The notes beneath the pieces are model-generated. The model was not told where the DNA came from and searched no databases. It worked only from the letters and a program-made list of their open reading frames with translations. From Sulfobacillus acidophilus DSM 10332 (GTDB taxonomy: Bacteria > Bacillota > Sulfobacillia > Sulfobacillales > Sulfobacillaceae), in the NCBI GenBank assembly GCA_000237975.1, contig CP003179.1:1240001-1304000 (forward strand): 64,000 nt of DNA. Reading direction: 5' to 3'. Below are positions 24,593 to 34,872 of the stretch, in pieces (positions within the stretch are counted from its first letter, which is position 1; each line of letters opens with the position of its first letter). The position numbers were made by a program, and so were the translations under genes.

Positions 24593-26285
24593 CGGGCAGC
24601 ACCTCCTTTAACCGGGACCACACGATTTCATGCCATTGGACATTGGCGGGGCGAGGTAACGTGCGCCATTCAATCACGCGAAGGCCGGGGGCGAATAGCC
24701 ATTCGTCCCAGGCTTTTTTCAACCCGCCGAGGGTGTCGACCCGACGATATCGCCCGCCATAGATGGTGGCGGCTCCAGAAAAATCCAATTGATGGGGCGT
24801 CCCGAATAGGGGCTCAAAAACGGCTTCTGGTAAGTCTTTTTGCGATAGAAAAGAAAAGATACCGCCGCCCTGATTATTAATCACGATAATCAGGGCATTA
24901 AGGTGATGTTGAGCAGCCGCCAAGAGCCCATTCATGTCGTGGTAAAAGGCCAGATCGCCGACGACGGCGATGACGTCCCCCTGTGCGGCACTAACGCCCA
25001 GGGCAGTCGAAATGAGACCGTCGATTCCGTTGGCGCCCCGATTACCGTAAACGGATACCGGTAGCGGTCCACTAAAACTGTCCAAATCCCGGATCGGCAT
25101 GCTGTTGGCGATAAAAAGGGGATGCCTGAAATCCTGCGCCGTCAACCATTCGGGAAGGGCGTGAAATAGCCGGGCTTCAAAACGCTCCGGCAGCTCGCCG
25201 AAGATGGCGGGTAAGGCTTGCGCGGTGCGATCCTCCCAGGTCTGCCAAAGCGCCGTCCACTCCGGGTCTTGCCTGGGCCAGCGGTCGGTGAGTGCCCGGA
25301 CGGTGGCCGACGGGTCACCGGTAATGGCCCAGACCGGGTGTGGGTCGGGTTGGCGAAACTCCAGTGCGTCGTCCAACAGAACCCAGGGCACATGTTGGAG
25401 CCACTGGTTTAACACTTTCGAGGTCGGAGGCGAGCCTAACTGGATGACGACATCCGGCTTCGCGATGTGGTCCTTCACGACTCGCAAAAAGGCATCATAA
25501 CGGGTAATTGTCCCCGGGGTGCGGCGCGCGGGCGCCAACGGGTCGGCCAGTACCGGCCATCCCCGCTGCAATAGCCGACGAAGGACCGCTTCCGAAAGGA
25601 CGGGACTTTCCGGACCTAAAATCACTATTCCGTGACGGGGAGGGGCTAACCAACCGGGCGCCTCCTCGATCCAACCCTCCTGGTCGGGCATCGGCGCCTG
25701 AGCTTGGGTCACGTGCACATAGTCAAAAGGCCGGTCGGACGCGTCACCCCAGGGTAATAACGGTTCCCGCAAGGGAAAGTTGATATGAACGGGCCCTCGA
25801 GGGGCAGCGGTCGCTATGGCTGCCGCCCGGGCGGCCACTTGCGCATAATAGCCGGTGACCTCGACGGGCCCGCCGGGTGAGGGTAAATCTTGAAACCATT
25901 TGGCATGGGATCCGTAAAGCCGCACTTGGTCAATTGTTTGGGCCGCTCCCACGTCCCGCAGTTCCCGCGGGCGATCAGCCGTTAAGACGATAAGCGGCAC
26001 CCGACTCAGACGGGCCTCGACCACAGCCGGTAGCAGGTTAGCGGCGGCGGTTCCCGACGTACAGACAATCGCCACCGGTTTTTGCGTGGCTTTAGCAAGT
26101 CCCAAGGCAAAAAACCCGGCCGATCGTTCGTCGAAAAGGACCCACGGTTTCACAGCCGATTCGTAAAACAACACGGCGAGCGGGGTCGAACGCGATCCGG
26201 GGGCGATGACAACCTGCTCAACCCCTGCCTGGGCTAAGGTTGCAATGAATTGCCCTAAAGGAGCCCGTGTGCCGGGATTATTCAT
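24576..26285 (-). CDS. menD: SEPHCHC synthase, thiamine-diphosphate dependent
   Basis: Joins 2-oxoglutarate and isochorismate, the first committed step of menaquinone synthesis. The 569 residues show the start VIAPGSRSTPLAV, the TSGTAAANLLPAVVEA block, PRGPVHINFPLREPL, and the C-terminal thiamine-diphosphate motif VVGDLAFYHDMNGLLAA...NNQGGGIFSFL. AAGGAGAGG precedes the ATG, and it overlaps menF by 8 bp. Its cofactor is made by the thiamine locus some 5 kb away. Confidence 0.95.
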   Translation of the reverse strand: MNNPGTRAPLGQFIATLAQAGVEQVVIAPGSRSTPLAVLFYESAVKPWVLFDERSAGFFALGLAKATQKPVAIVCTSGTAAANLLPAVVEARLSRVPLIVLTADRPRELRDVGAAQTIDQVRLYGSHAKWFQDLPSPGGPVEVTGYYAQVAARAAAIATAAPRGPVHINFPLREPLLPWGDASDRPFDYVHVTQAQAPMPDQEGWIEEAPGWLAPPRHGIVILGPESPVLSEAVLRRLLQRGWPVLADPLAPARRTPGTITRYDAFLRVVKDHIAKPDVVIQLGSPPTSKVLNQWLQHVPWVLLDDALEFRQPDPHPVWAITGDPSATVRALTDRWPRQDPEWTALWQTWEDRTAQALPAIFGELPERFEARLFHALPEWLTAQDFRHPLFIANSMPIRDLDSFSGPLPVSVYGNRGANGIDGLISTALGVSAAQGDVIAVVGDLAFYHDMNGLLAAAQHHLNALIIVINNQGGGIFSFLSQKDLPEAVFEPLFGTPHQLDFSGAATIYGGRYRRVDTLGGLKKAWDEWLFAPGLRVIEWRTLPRPANVQWHEIVWSRLKEVLPDARDR

Positions 26286-27663
26286 GAAGTGCCTCTCCTT
26301 CTAGTTCGAGCGCGGTGAGCATCGTGGTCATTTTCCAGCGGGACTCCGCCAGTTCGAGGTCCGGATCGGAATCCTCCACGATTCCACACCCGGCAAAAAG
26401 AGTCATGGTACGGGCTGTGCCATAGGCCGAACGCAAGGACACCCACCACTCCCCTTGGCCGGTTAAATCGGCCCATCCGATGGGGCCCGCATACCATCCT
26501 CGCGTAAACGGTTCATGTTGCAAAATATATTGCGTCGCTTGGGCCACGGGGGTGCCCGCGACGGCCGGCGTCGGGTGCAGGGCGGCTACCGCCGAAAACC
26601 CGCTGACCTGGGGCAACAGCGTTCCCTTCACAGGTGTCCATAAATGCTGCACCGTGGGTAGCCGCTTAATACTGGGAATCTCTGCGGCGGATAAGGAGGC
26701 CGTCAGCGGCGCGAGACGCGAAATGATATGATCACGAACCAACGCATGTTCGCGCCGATTTTTGGCGTTATTCAGCAGATCGTCCGCTAACCGGTGATCC
26801 TCTTCCGGCGTCAATCCTCGTGGGGTCGAGCCGGCCAAGCACATGGTGTGCAATTGACGATTGGTATCTACCCGGACTAAAAGCTCCGGCGTGGCGCCTA
26901 AAAACACCCGCTCGCCCCACCGAATCAGAAATACGGTCGCATCGGGATTTTGATCGCGGAGGTGGTGCAATACCACGGCGATATCCAAGGGGTCGGCATA
27001 TCGCAGCGTGGCGGTACGCGCCAATACGACTTTATCCAACGCGTGTTGCCGGATGGCGGCAACCGCTCCCGAAACCAGATCCTTCCAGCGATCGGCCGAT
27101 GGCGAAAAACGGACCTCCAAAGGCGCCGGCAAGACGGTCATCGCCGGTTCCGAATCGGCAAAAACGGTCTCAAAAGCTTCCGTTAGGGTTTTTTGATGGG
27201 ATTCCCAGGTATCTTCGGGCAATATCCGGACAGCAATGCGTAACCGGGTGGTTGTGGCAGTTTGTTCAATTTGTAACAAAGGCACGGCAAAAAATACCCC
27301 GGGCACACCGGGCCAACTGGAATGGGGTGCGAAGGCTTGGCCACCGACAATCCACGATTCGTCCAAGCCTTCTTTTTGAAGGCGAGCGGTCCATTGCTCG
27401 ATGTGCTGCCACCCGTCACCGTCCGCCCATTGCCCAGCCTGCGCTTGCCCGATGCCCAACCGGATCGGGCCGTCGCCGGGATGCACCAACCAGGCAAAAC
27501 CCCCAGCCCGTGCCACCGCCTGATAGGCGTTGACCGGGGGGACGTCCAATTGGTATGTAAGCCAGGTCGGTTGGCCATGGCGCCGAGCCCAGGCCACCCG
27601 GTCCTTTAACAAAGGTTCGAGACGGGATTGGGTATCCGCCACCACATGCATCATGTCTTGCAC
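26278..27663 (-). CDS. menF: Isochorismate synthase
   Basis: Converts chorismate to isochorismate. A 461-residue chorismate-binding enzyme with the DKVVLARTATL lysine segment, FLGATPELLVR, CLAGSTPRG, a long EEDHRLADDLLNNAKNRREH helix and the C-terminal GCGIVEDSDPDLELAESRWK. First gene of the men operon. The GTG start at 27663 has no clear ribosome site; two ATG codons follow within four codons and could be used instead. Chorismate-pathway context continues with prephenate dehydratase on the other side of the divergent gap. Confidence 0.93.
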   Translation of the reverse strand: MQDMMHVVADTQSRLEPLLKDRVAWARRHGQPTWLTYQLDVPPVNAYQAVARAGGFAWLVHPGDGPIRLGIGQAQAGQWADGDGWQHIEQWTARLQKEGLDESWIVGGQAFAPHSSWPGVPGVFFAVPLLQIEQTATTTRLRIAVRILPEDTWESHQKTLTEAFETVFADSEPAMTVLPAPLEVRFSPSADRWKDLVSGAVAAIRQHALDKVVLARTATLRYADPLDIAVVLHHLRDQNPDATVFLIRWGERVFLGATPELLVRVDTNRQLHTMCLAGSTPRGLTPEEDHRLADDLLNNAKNRREHALVRDHIISRLAPLTASLSAAEIPSIKRLPTVQHLWTPVKGTLLPQVSGFSAVAALHPTPAVAGTPVAQATQYILQHEPFTRGWYAGPIGWADLTGQGEWWVSLRSAYGTARTMTLFAGCGIVEDSDPDLELAESRWKMTTMLTALELEGEALHE

Positions 27664-27703
27664 CCGATTCTACCATTCGATCGTGATGATCAGCGTCGAA
27701 AGC

Positions 27704-27712
27704 AGTATACCA
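27704..27712 (-). promoter_or_regulatory. Extended -10 promoter element of the men operon
   Basis: On the minus strand TGGTATACT (TGn plus TATACT) lies 41 bp before the menF start. No convincing -35 is seen. It is the only good promoter element in the gap, which also serves the divergent phosphotransferase-like gene. Confidence 0.4.
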
Positions 27713-27773
27713 CAAGCAGATCATGGCGTATCCGCCCGTTTTTCCGGGCTTGCCGGGAGCACCGGGCTAGCGT

Positions 27774-28619
27774 ATGCTCTTGGTCAAAGAGTGGATGAAC
27801 GGGGTTGACGTCAGGCTGGACACATTGATCGCCTCTCTTCGTCACTGGTGGCCCGATTTGGAGCTGCAGCAGGTGACACGGTTAAGTCAAAATCCGCAAT
27901 TTCTCTTGATCCGGATGCCCGGCGGGTGGGTCGTAAAATGGGCCCGAACCCGTCCTGCCCGACGGCGACTGGCTTTTGAAAGCCGACAATTGGCCCGATG
28001 GCAAGGCATCGCCGGGGTGCCACAGGTGGAATCGCTGGCGGAGGATCTCATGCGATATCGCTGGGTCGAGGGGCAACCGTTGTCGTCTAAGGCCCATCCG
28101 GAGTCATGGGCCCCTGTCATCGGAGAATTTTTGGCGGCCATTCACGATCCGCGATATCTGCCGCCCGAATTGCGTGCCGATCGCCGGCGGCGAATTCAGG
28201 CGCGATATACCCGGCGTCTTTATCGGCGCGCGGTAGAGATCGTGTTTGATTGGTTATTGCCGCGCGAGATGCGCATGTTGGACACGATTAGCGCGCCTTA
28301 TCTTGATGGCACCGACGAGCGACCGATGGCGGTCTTGCATGGGCATTTCGAACCGCGTACGGTACTGGTTGAGAACGGCCAATTATCGGGTGTCATTGGA
28401 TGGGGGCACCTCCGGGTGGGGGATCCGCTTTGGGATTTTGTGTATTGGCCACCGGAATGGACAGAACGGTGGATTGCCCCGGATACGGCGGAGAACGCGC
28501 GTCTTCGATGGTATCGAATTCTTTTGGCACTCTATGCGATCCTCACCGCGTTTGATAAAGGGCATCTAGAATCTATCGAAAAGGGCGTCGAGCACCTTCA
28601 GCGGCTCTTAAACCGGTAA
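27774..28619 (+). CDS. Aminoglycoside-phosphotransferase-fold protein without catalytic residues
   Basis: A 281-residue protein with the fold of the APH/choline-kinase family: an N-lobe lysine in GWVVKWAR (K55) and the C-lobe catalytic block. That block, normally HGDxxxxN followed by IDW, reads HGHFEPRT and VIGWGH here: the catalytic base Asp is His191, the metal-binding Asn is Thr196 and the second metal-binding Asp is Gly209. The structural GDPLWDF segment just after is intact. It is therefore probably a pseudokinase or binding protein. The start is uncertain (ATG at 27774 or 27795; weak ribosome sites). It is divergent from menF and 21 bp upstream of pheA. Role unknown. Confidence 0.7.
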   Translation: MLLVKEWMNGVDVRLDTLIASLRHWWPDLELQQVTRLSQNPQFLLIRMPGGWVVKWARTRPARRRLAFESRQLARWQGIAGVPQVESLAEDLMRYRWVEGQPLSSKAHPESWAPVIGEFLAAIHDPRYLPPELRADRRRRIQARYTRRLYRRAVEIVFDWLLPREMRMLDTISAPYLDGTDERPMAVLHGHFEPRTVLVENGQLSGVIGWGHLRVGDPLWDFVYWPPEWTERWIAPDTAENARLRWYRILLALYAILTAFDKGHLESIEKGVEHLQRLLNR

Positions 28620-28640
28620 AGAGAGGAAAAGGGATGCACC

Positions 28641-29471
28641 ATGTTTTTTCAAGGAGAACCCGGAGCTTTTAGTGAAGCGGCCATTCGCCGGTATTTTCCC
28701 GATGGGGACGCCACCGGCCTGGGTTCTTTTAAAGATGTCTTCGATGCCTTGCGGCAGGAGCCGGCGGCCGTCGGATTGTTGCCGATTGAAAACGCCTATC
28801 GGGGCAGTGTCTATGATGTATGGGATTTATTAGTCGCTTCGCCGACCCTGACCATTTGGGCGGAAGTGGTCCAACCGGTCACCTTGGCGTTGATGGTGGT
28901 GCCCGGGGAGACGATGCAAACCATCCGACGGGTTCGTTCGCATCCGCAAGCATTGATGCAAAGTCGGGGGTTTTGGCAACCGCGTGGGTGGGAGGCCGAT
29001 CCGGCGTTGGATACCGCCGGCAGTGCCCGCGAACTGTCCCAGCATCGGTGGCCGGGGGTGGCGGCCATTGCGCATCCCCGAGCGGCCGAACTGTATGGCT
29101 TGACGATTTTAGCCAGCCCCATTGAAGATTATGCCGACAATCGAACCCGCTTTTGGCTCTTAAGCCAAACCCCACCCCCGGTTCGGTTGGATAACGGCGG
29201 GGGACTCATGAAGGCCACTTTGGCTTTCGATATTGCGCATCGGCCCGGGACACTGGCTCGGGTGTTAACGGCGTTTTACGAACATGGATTGAATCTCACC
29301 AAAATCGAATCACGTCCGCGACCCGGGACTCCCTTTGAATTTCGGTTCTGGGTGGATTTGGGCCTCGAATCGCCCGAGGCGGTACACGCCTTAAAAACCG
29401 TGGTCTCGGAGTCCGGGTTATTTGAATGGCATCGGTTACTGGGGATTTATCCGGTGATGCCCGGTCCCTGA
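28641..29471 (+). CDS. pheA: Prephenate dehydratase
   Basis: Converts prephenate to phenylpyruvate for phenylalanine synthesis. The 276 residues start with FQGEPGAFSEAA, contain GLLPIENAYRGSV and the catalytic DNRTRFWLL motif (the Thr-Arg-Phe signature), and end with an ACT domain holding LTKIESRP, the phenylalanine-binding feedback site. There is no fused chorismate mutase. AGAGAGGAAAAGGG precedes the ATG. Confidence 0.94.
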   Translation: MFFQGEPGAFSEAAIRRYFPDGDATGLGSFKDVFDALRQEPAAVGLLPIENAYRGSVYDVWDLLVASPTLTIWAEVVQPVTLALMVVPGETMQTIRRVRSHPQALMQSRGFWQPRGWEADPALDTAGSARELSQHRWPGVAAIAHPRAAELYGLTILASPIEDYADNRTRFWLLSQTPPPVRLDNGGGLMKATLAFDIAHRPGTLARVLTAFYEHGLNLTKIESRPRPGTPFEFRFWVDLGLESPEAVHALKTVVSESGLFEWHRLLGIYPVMPGP

Positions 29472-29519
29472 CCCCTACTCAAACGGGTCGTGAAGGCGTA
29501 TCATGAAGGACACGATAGT

Positions 29520-29602
29520 GGTGCTAGGGGAGCCGGCCACGGCTGAGAGGCAATGCCAACCCTTACAACCTGATCTGGGTAATGCCAGCGAAGGGAAGTA
29601 CC
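29520..29602 (+). promoter_or_regulatory. TPP riboswitch 1
   Basis: All hallmarks of the THI element are present: GGCTGAGA, the ACCTGATCTGGGTAATGCCAG core and the GCGAAGGGA closing segment. P1 can be drawn as GGTGCT (29520-29525) with AGTACC (29597-29602). It precedes the first thiamine unit and should switch it off when thiamine diphosphate is plentiful. Confidence 0.95.
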
Positions 29603-29603
29603 G

Positions 29604-29642
29604 CCTCCCTGGTCCATCCTATCGCACGTTGGTACTGGGAGG
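29604..29642 (+). promoter_or_regulatory. Riboswitch 1 expression platform (sequestered ribosome site)
   Basis: CCTCCC (29604-29609) is exactly complementary to the ribosome site GGGAGG (29637-29642), six bases before the start codon at 29649. GGTACT (29631-29636), touching that ribosome site, is exactly complementary to the P1 3' strand AGTACC (29597-29602). The two pairings exclude each other, which predicts translational control: P1 formed leaves CCTCCC free to cover the ribosome site; P1 open lets AGTACC pair with GGTACT and exposes it. Confidence 0.65.
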
Positions 29643-29648
29643 TTTATC

Positions 29649-30713
29649 ATGGGAACGGAATTACCCGCGATTGGAAAAATTTCTCCGGAAGCCTTCTCGC
29701 ACTATATCTATCCTCATCTAGGCGCTCAGCGGCCGGAAATCCTCTATGGGCCTCAATCCGGGGTGGATGTCGGCGTCGTTCGAGTCGCCCCGGGTGTCGT
29801 GATGGCCACGACTACCGATCCGGTGTTTGTCGTACCGCAATATGGTTGGAAGCGGGCGGCCTGGTTCGCCGTGCATATTTTGGCGTCGGATGCCGCAACG
29901 TCCGGACTCGCCCCGAGTTTAATGACGGTGGATTTAAATTTACCGTTGTCGATGTCGACGGAAGATTTTGAGCAATTTTGGTTAGCCTGGGATCAAGCCG
30001 TCAAAGATTTAGGCATTGCGGTGATTTCCGGTCACACGGCCCGCTATCAAGGCACGGATTTCCCGATGGTCGGGGGGGCGACGGTCATGAGTATTGGGCC
30101 GGAAGACCAGTATATTACGACGGCTATGGCCGAAGCCGATGACGTGCTCATTTGCACCAAAGGAGCGGCTATCGAGACGGCAGGACTGTTTGCGGCGACG
30201 TTTCCGGAGTGGATTCGTCGCGAGCTCGGTGACACGACCTTTGAGGCGGCCGATCGACTCTTTGAACAGATGTCGGTGGTGGAAGATGCCCGGTTGGCGG
30301 CGTCGGTCGGGGTCCGTCAAAATGGGGTCACGGCGATGCATGATGCGACGGAATGCGGAGTCGTGGGCGGCGTCTATGAAATCGCCGAGTGCTCTGGCCT
30401 AGGGGTGGAGCTATTGGACGACCAGGTCATTATCCGGCCGGAAGTCGCGGCCATCACCGAACTGGCGGGCATTGACCCCTTGATTTCCATTAGTGAAGGG
30501 ACACTGTTGTTGACGGTCAAGCCGCATGCGGTTGATAAGGTGTTGGAACGGCTGAAGACGGGCGGTATCGAAGCGAGTGTGATTGGACGGATGTTGCCGC
30601 CGGACGAAGGACGTTGGCGGATACAACAAGGGCAACGGCGTTCCTTGGTCCATCCCCGGGTTGACCCGTTTTGGGAGGCTTTTGGGCGTCGAGCCGCTGA
30701 AGGAGTGACATAA
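29649..30713 (+). CDS. AIR-synthase-related protein, probable thiamine-phosphate kinase substitute
   Basis: A 354-residue member of the PurM/AIR-synthase superfamily that also contains ThiL, HypE and SelD. Seen: GKISPEAFSHYIYPHLGA, GVDVGVVRVAPGVVMATTTDPVF with the nucleotide-binding Asp, AVHILASDAATSG, GHTARY and MVGGATVMSIG. It is closer in wording to HypE-type archaeal AIR-synthase-like proteins than to canonical bacterial ThiL. As first gene behind a TPP riboswitch and just before thiD, thiE and tenA, it most likely phosphorylates thiamine monophosphate. That function is inferred from context; hydrogenase maturation is the alternative, but no hyp genes are near. Confidence 0.75.
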   Translation: MGTELPAIGKISPEAFSHYIYPHLGAQRPEILYGPQSGVDVGVVRVAPGVVMATTTDPVFVVPQYGWKRAAWFAVHILASDAATSGLAPSLMTVDLNLPLSMSTEDFEQFWLAWDQAVKDLGIAVISGHTARYQGTDFPMVGGATVMSIGPEDQYITTAMAEADDVLICTKGAAIETAGLFAATFPEWIRRELGDTTFEAADRLFEQMSVVEDARLAASVGVRQNGVTAMHDATECGVVGGVYEIAECSGLGVELLDDQVIIRPEVAAITELAGIDPLISISEGTLLLTVKPHAVDKVLERLKTGGIEASVIGRMLPPDEGRWRIQQGQRRSLVHPRVDPFWEAFGRRAAEGVT

Positions 30714-30716
30714 AGG

Positions 30717-31505
30717 ATGGTACCCCGGGTATTAGCCATTGCCGGTTCGGATCCCTCGGGGGGAGCCGGCATCCAAGCGGATTTAAAGACCTATGCCGCA
30801 TTTGGCGTGTACGGCATGACCGCTATTACGGCCTTAACGGTACAAAACACCGTGGGAGTGACCCGGGTGGTGTTAACCGATCCGGCGGTGGTTCGGGAAC
30901 AAATTCGCGCCTGTCTTGACGATATTGGGGTCGACGCCATCAAAATCGGCATGTTAGGAAGCGCGGCCATTATTCGGGCGGTAGCGGAGGAAATCCGATC
31001 GCTTCAGGTGCCGATTGTCGTCGATCCGGTCATGCGGGCCAAGGGCGGCGATCCGTTGCTGGAACCCGAGGCCGAAGACGCTTTTCGTGAAGCCATCGTC
31101 CCGTTGGCGACGGTGATCACGCCCAATTTGCCGGAAGCCGAAGCCCTGTTGGGTTTTCCGGTCCGTGATCGGGTCGAGATGCGGCGGGCGGCGCGGGCCT
31201 TGGCCCATCAAGGGGTGCCGGCGGTCCTGATTAAAGGCGGGCATTTGACGGACGAACAGGCGGCGGATTTACTCTGGTATCAGGCGGAAGAAAATTGGTT
31301 GACGGCTCCTCGGATTCAGACCCACCATACGCATGGCACCGGGTGCACGTTATCGAGTGCGATTGCCGCCGGATTGGCCCGTGGAGAGGCTATGGCCGTC
31401 GCGGTCGCCGAAGCCAAGCGTTATGTCACCAAAGCCATTCAAGACGCGCCCGGTTTGGGGCATGGCCATGGGCCCTTATGGCATCACGGGTGGGTTCGGT
31501 CTTAG
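30717..31505 (+). CDS. thiD: Hydroxymethylpyrimidine (phosphate) kinase
   Basis: Phosphorylates HMP and HMP-P to the pyrimidine diphosphate used by ThiE. A 262-residue ribokinase-fold enzyme starting with VLAIAGSDPSGGAGIQADLKT, containing VVDPVMRAKGGDPLL and ending in the catalytic/anion-hole motif THGTGCTLSSAIAAGLARG. AGGAGTG precedes the ATG and the gene follows the upstream stop by three bases. Confidence 0.95.
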   Translation: MVPRVLAIAGSDPSGGAGIQADLKTYAAFGVYGMTAITALTVQNTVGVTRVVLTDPAVVREQIRACLDDIGVDAIKIGMLGSAAIIRAVAEEIRSLQVPIVVDPVMRAKGGDPLLEPEAEDAFREAIVPLATVITPNLPEAEALLGFPVRDRVEMRRAARALAHQGVPAVLIKGGHLTDEQAADLLWYQAEENWLTAPRIQTHHTHGTGCTLSSAIAAGLARGEAMAVAVAEAKRYVTKAIQDAPGLGHGHGPLWHHGWVRS

Positions 31506-31515
31506 GAGGATAGAC

Positions 31516-32142
31516 ATGGATTTGCGGTTGATGGTGATTATTGATCCCCGGCAGGTTCCAGTCGATCAGCTCGGCGGGTTTTGCCGGGAGGTTCGGCAAG
31601 GTGGTGCCACGGTCATCCAATTACGTGGGAAGATCCGTTCAACCCGCGAATTGGTCACCTATGGCCGGGCCTTGCGGGTGGAAACCCGCCGCCACGGCTT
31701 GAGCCTGATTGTCAATGACCGTACGGATGTGGCGTTGGCGATTCAGGCGGACGGGGTGCATGTGGGTCAAGAGGACATGCCGGTGCGCGACGTCCGCCGG
31801 ATGGCACCGGGGCTTACGGTGGGTTTGTCCGTTTCGGCGTCCGAAGAGATTCCCGCTCAACCCGCCGACTGGCCCGATTATTTTGGGGTTGGCCCTGTTT
31901 ATGCCACATCATCTAAAGACGATGCCGGAGATCCGTTGGGGGTCGAGGGATTGCGGTCGCTGTGGCAAGAGTGTCGCCGGATTGCGCCGGTGGTCGCTAT
32001 CGGCGGCATTACCCCCGCGAATGTCGGGCCCCTATGGCAGCTGCCAGTGGCCGGCGTCGCCGTCATATCGGCGGTCGTAAATGCGCCGGATAAAGCTTTG
32101 GCGTGCCGACAATTGATAACAGGAAAGGAAATATCCGGATGA
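31516..32142 (+). CDS. thiE: Thiamine-phosphate synthase
   Basis: Couples the pyrimidine diphosphate with the thiazole phosphate. A 208-residue TIM barrel with VIQLRGKI, LIVNDRTDVALAIQADGVHVGQEDMP, the GPVYATSSKDDAG loop (the usual GPxxxTxTK region) and VVAIGGITPANV. TAGGAGGA lies five bases before the ATG at 31516. The stop overlaps the tenA start as ATGA. Confidence 0.95.
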   Translation: MDLRLMVIIDPRQVPVDQLGGFCREVRQGGATVIQLRGKIRSTRELVTYGRALRVETRRHGLSLIVNDRTDVALAIQADGVHVGQEDMPVRDVRRMAPGLTVGLSVSASEEIPAQPADWPDYFGVGPVYATSSKDDAGDPLGVEGLRSLWQECRRIAPVVAIGGITPANVGPLWQLPVAGVAVISAVVNAPDKALACRQLITGKEISG

Positions 32143-32786
32143 CTCTCGAGGAATTGAAAGCGTATTGCGTACCGGAATGGGAACGGATTCAGACCCATCC
32201 CTTTGTGGCCGGGATCGGACAAGGCACTCTGCCGGATGAAAAGCTACGCTATTTCATCGGACAAGATGCGCTCTACTTACGGGATTTTTATCGGGTGTTA
32301 AGCCTCATCGGGGGACGCTTGACACCGCAGGAAGGGGCTAAAACCCTGATTCATCATGCCGAGACGGTCTTTTCGGTCGAAAGCACGCTCCACGATGCGA
32401 TTGCCCGATATTTTCAGATGACGCCGGACGATTTGCAAAAAGTTCCGCTTGGGTGGGTGACCAAGGGGTATCGGGATCATTTGGTGCGTACGGCCTATAC
32501 CGAATCCGTGGCGGTTGCGGTTGCGGCCGTCTTGCCCTGTTATTGGACATATCAGGCGATCGGTCAGAAGCTGGCCTCCTCTTTACCTGAACACCCTTGG
32601 CTCAGGGAATGGATCCTGACTTACGCCGGGGAGGCATACGGGACCGCTGTGGCAGAAGTCGTCCATCTTTTTGAACACCTGCCGGTGGCGCCTGCCGAGG
32701 AGGCCCAGATCCGGGAGAGTTATCATTGGTCCATGGTCTATGAACGGCGGTTTTGGGATCAGGCCTGGTCAAGCGGACAGCATTGA
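32139..32786 (+). CDS. tenA: Aminopyrimidine aminohydrolase (thiaminase II)
   Basis: Salvages the pyrimidine of degraded thiamine. A 215-residue all-helical protein with the catalytic cysteine in AAVLPCYWTYQAIG and the C-terminal YERRFWDQAW segment holding the conserved glutamate. The ATG at 32139 overlaps the thiE stop and follows AGGAAAGGAA. Last gene of the first thiamine unit. Confidence 0.93.
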   Translation: MTLEELKAYCVPEWERIQTHPFVAGIGQGTLPDEKLRYFIGQDALYLRDFYRVLSLIGGRLTPQEGAKTLIHHAETVFSVESTLHDAIARYFQMTPDDLQKVPLGWVTKGYRDHLVRTAYTESVAVAVAAVLPCYWTYQAIGQKLASSLPEHPWLREWILTYAGEAYGTAVAEVVHLFEHLPVAPAEEAQIRESYHWSMVYERRFWDQAWSSGQH

Positions 32787-32880
32787 CGGTTCGGGATAGG
32801 GCTTCCGGCGGTAAAACGGGGGCGAACCGCTGCCTTCTTCCCGTCGTGTCGGAATGTCCCAATGGATTATTTGTCGCGTA

Positions 32881-32909
32881 CGCCTGAAGGGCGTTCACGG
32901 CGGTTTTTT
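32881..32909 (+). terminator. Intrinsic terminator of the first thiamine unit
   Basis: CGCCTGAA pairs with TTCA-C-GGCG around the loop GGGCG (8 bp with one bulged C) and is followed by G and six T residues. It lies 95 bp after tenA and 45 bp before the second riboswitch, so the two thiamine units are probably separate transcripts. Confidence 0.75.
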
Positions 32910-32951
32910 CGGACTATACAAACGTCATCGGATCATCTATCATCTTAATCA

Positions 32952-34870
<1,919 letters not shown>

Positions 34871-34872
34871 CC

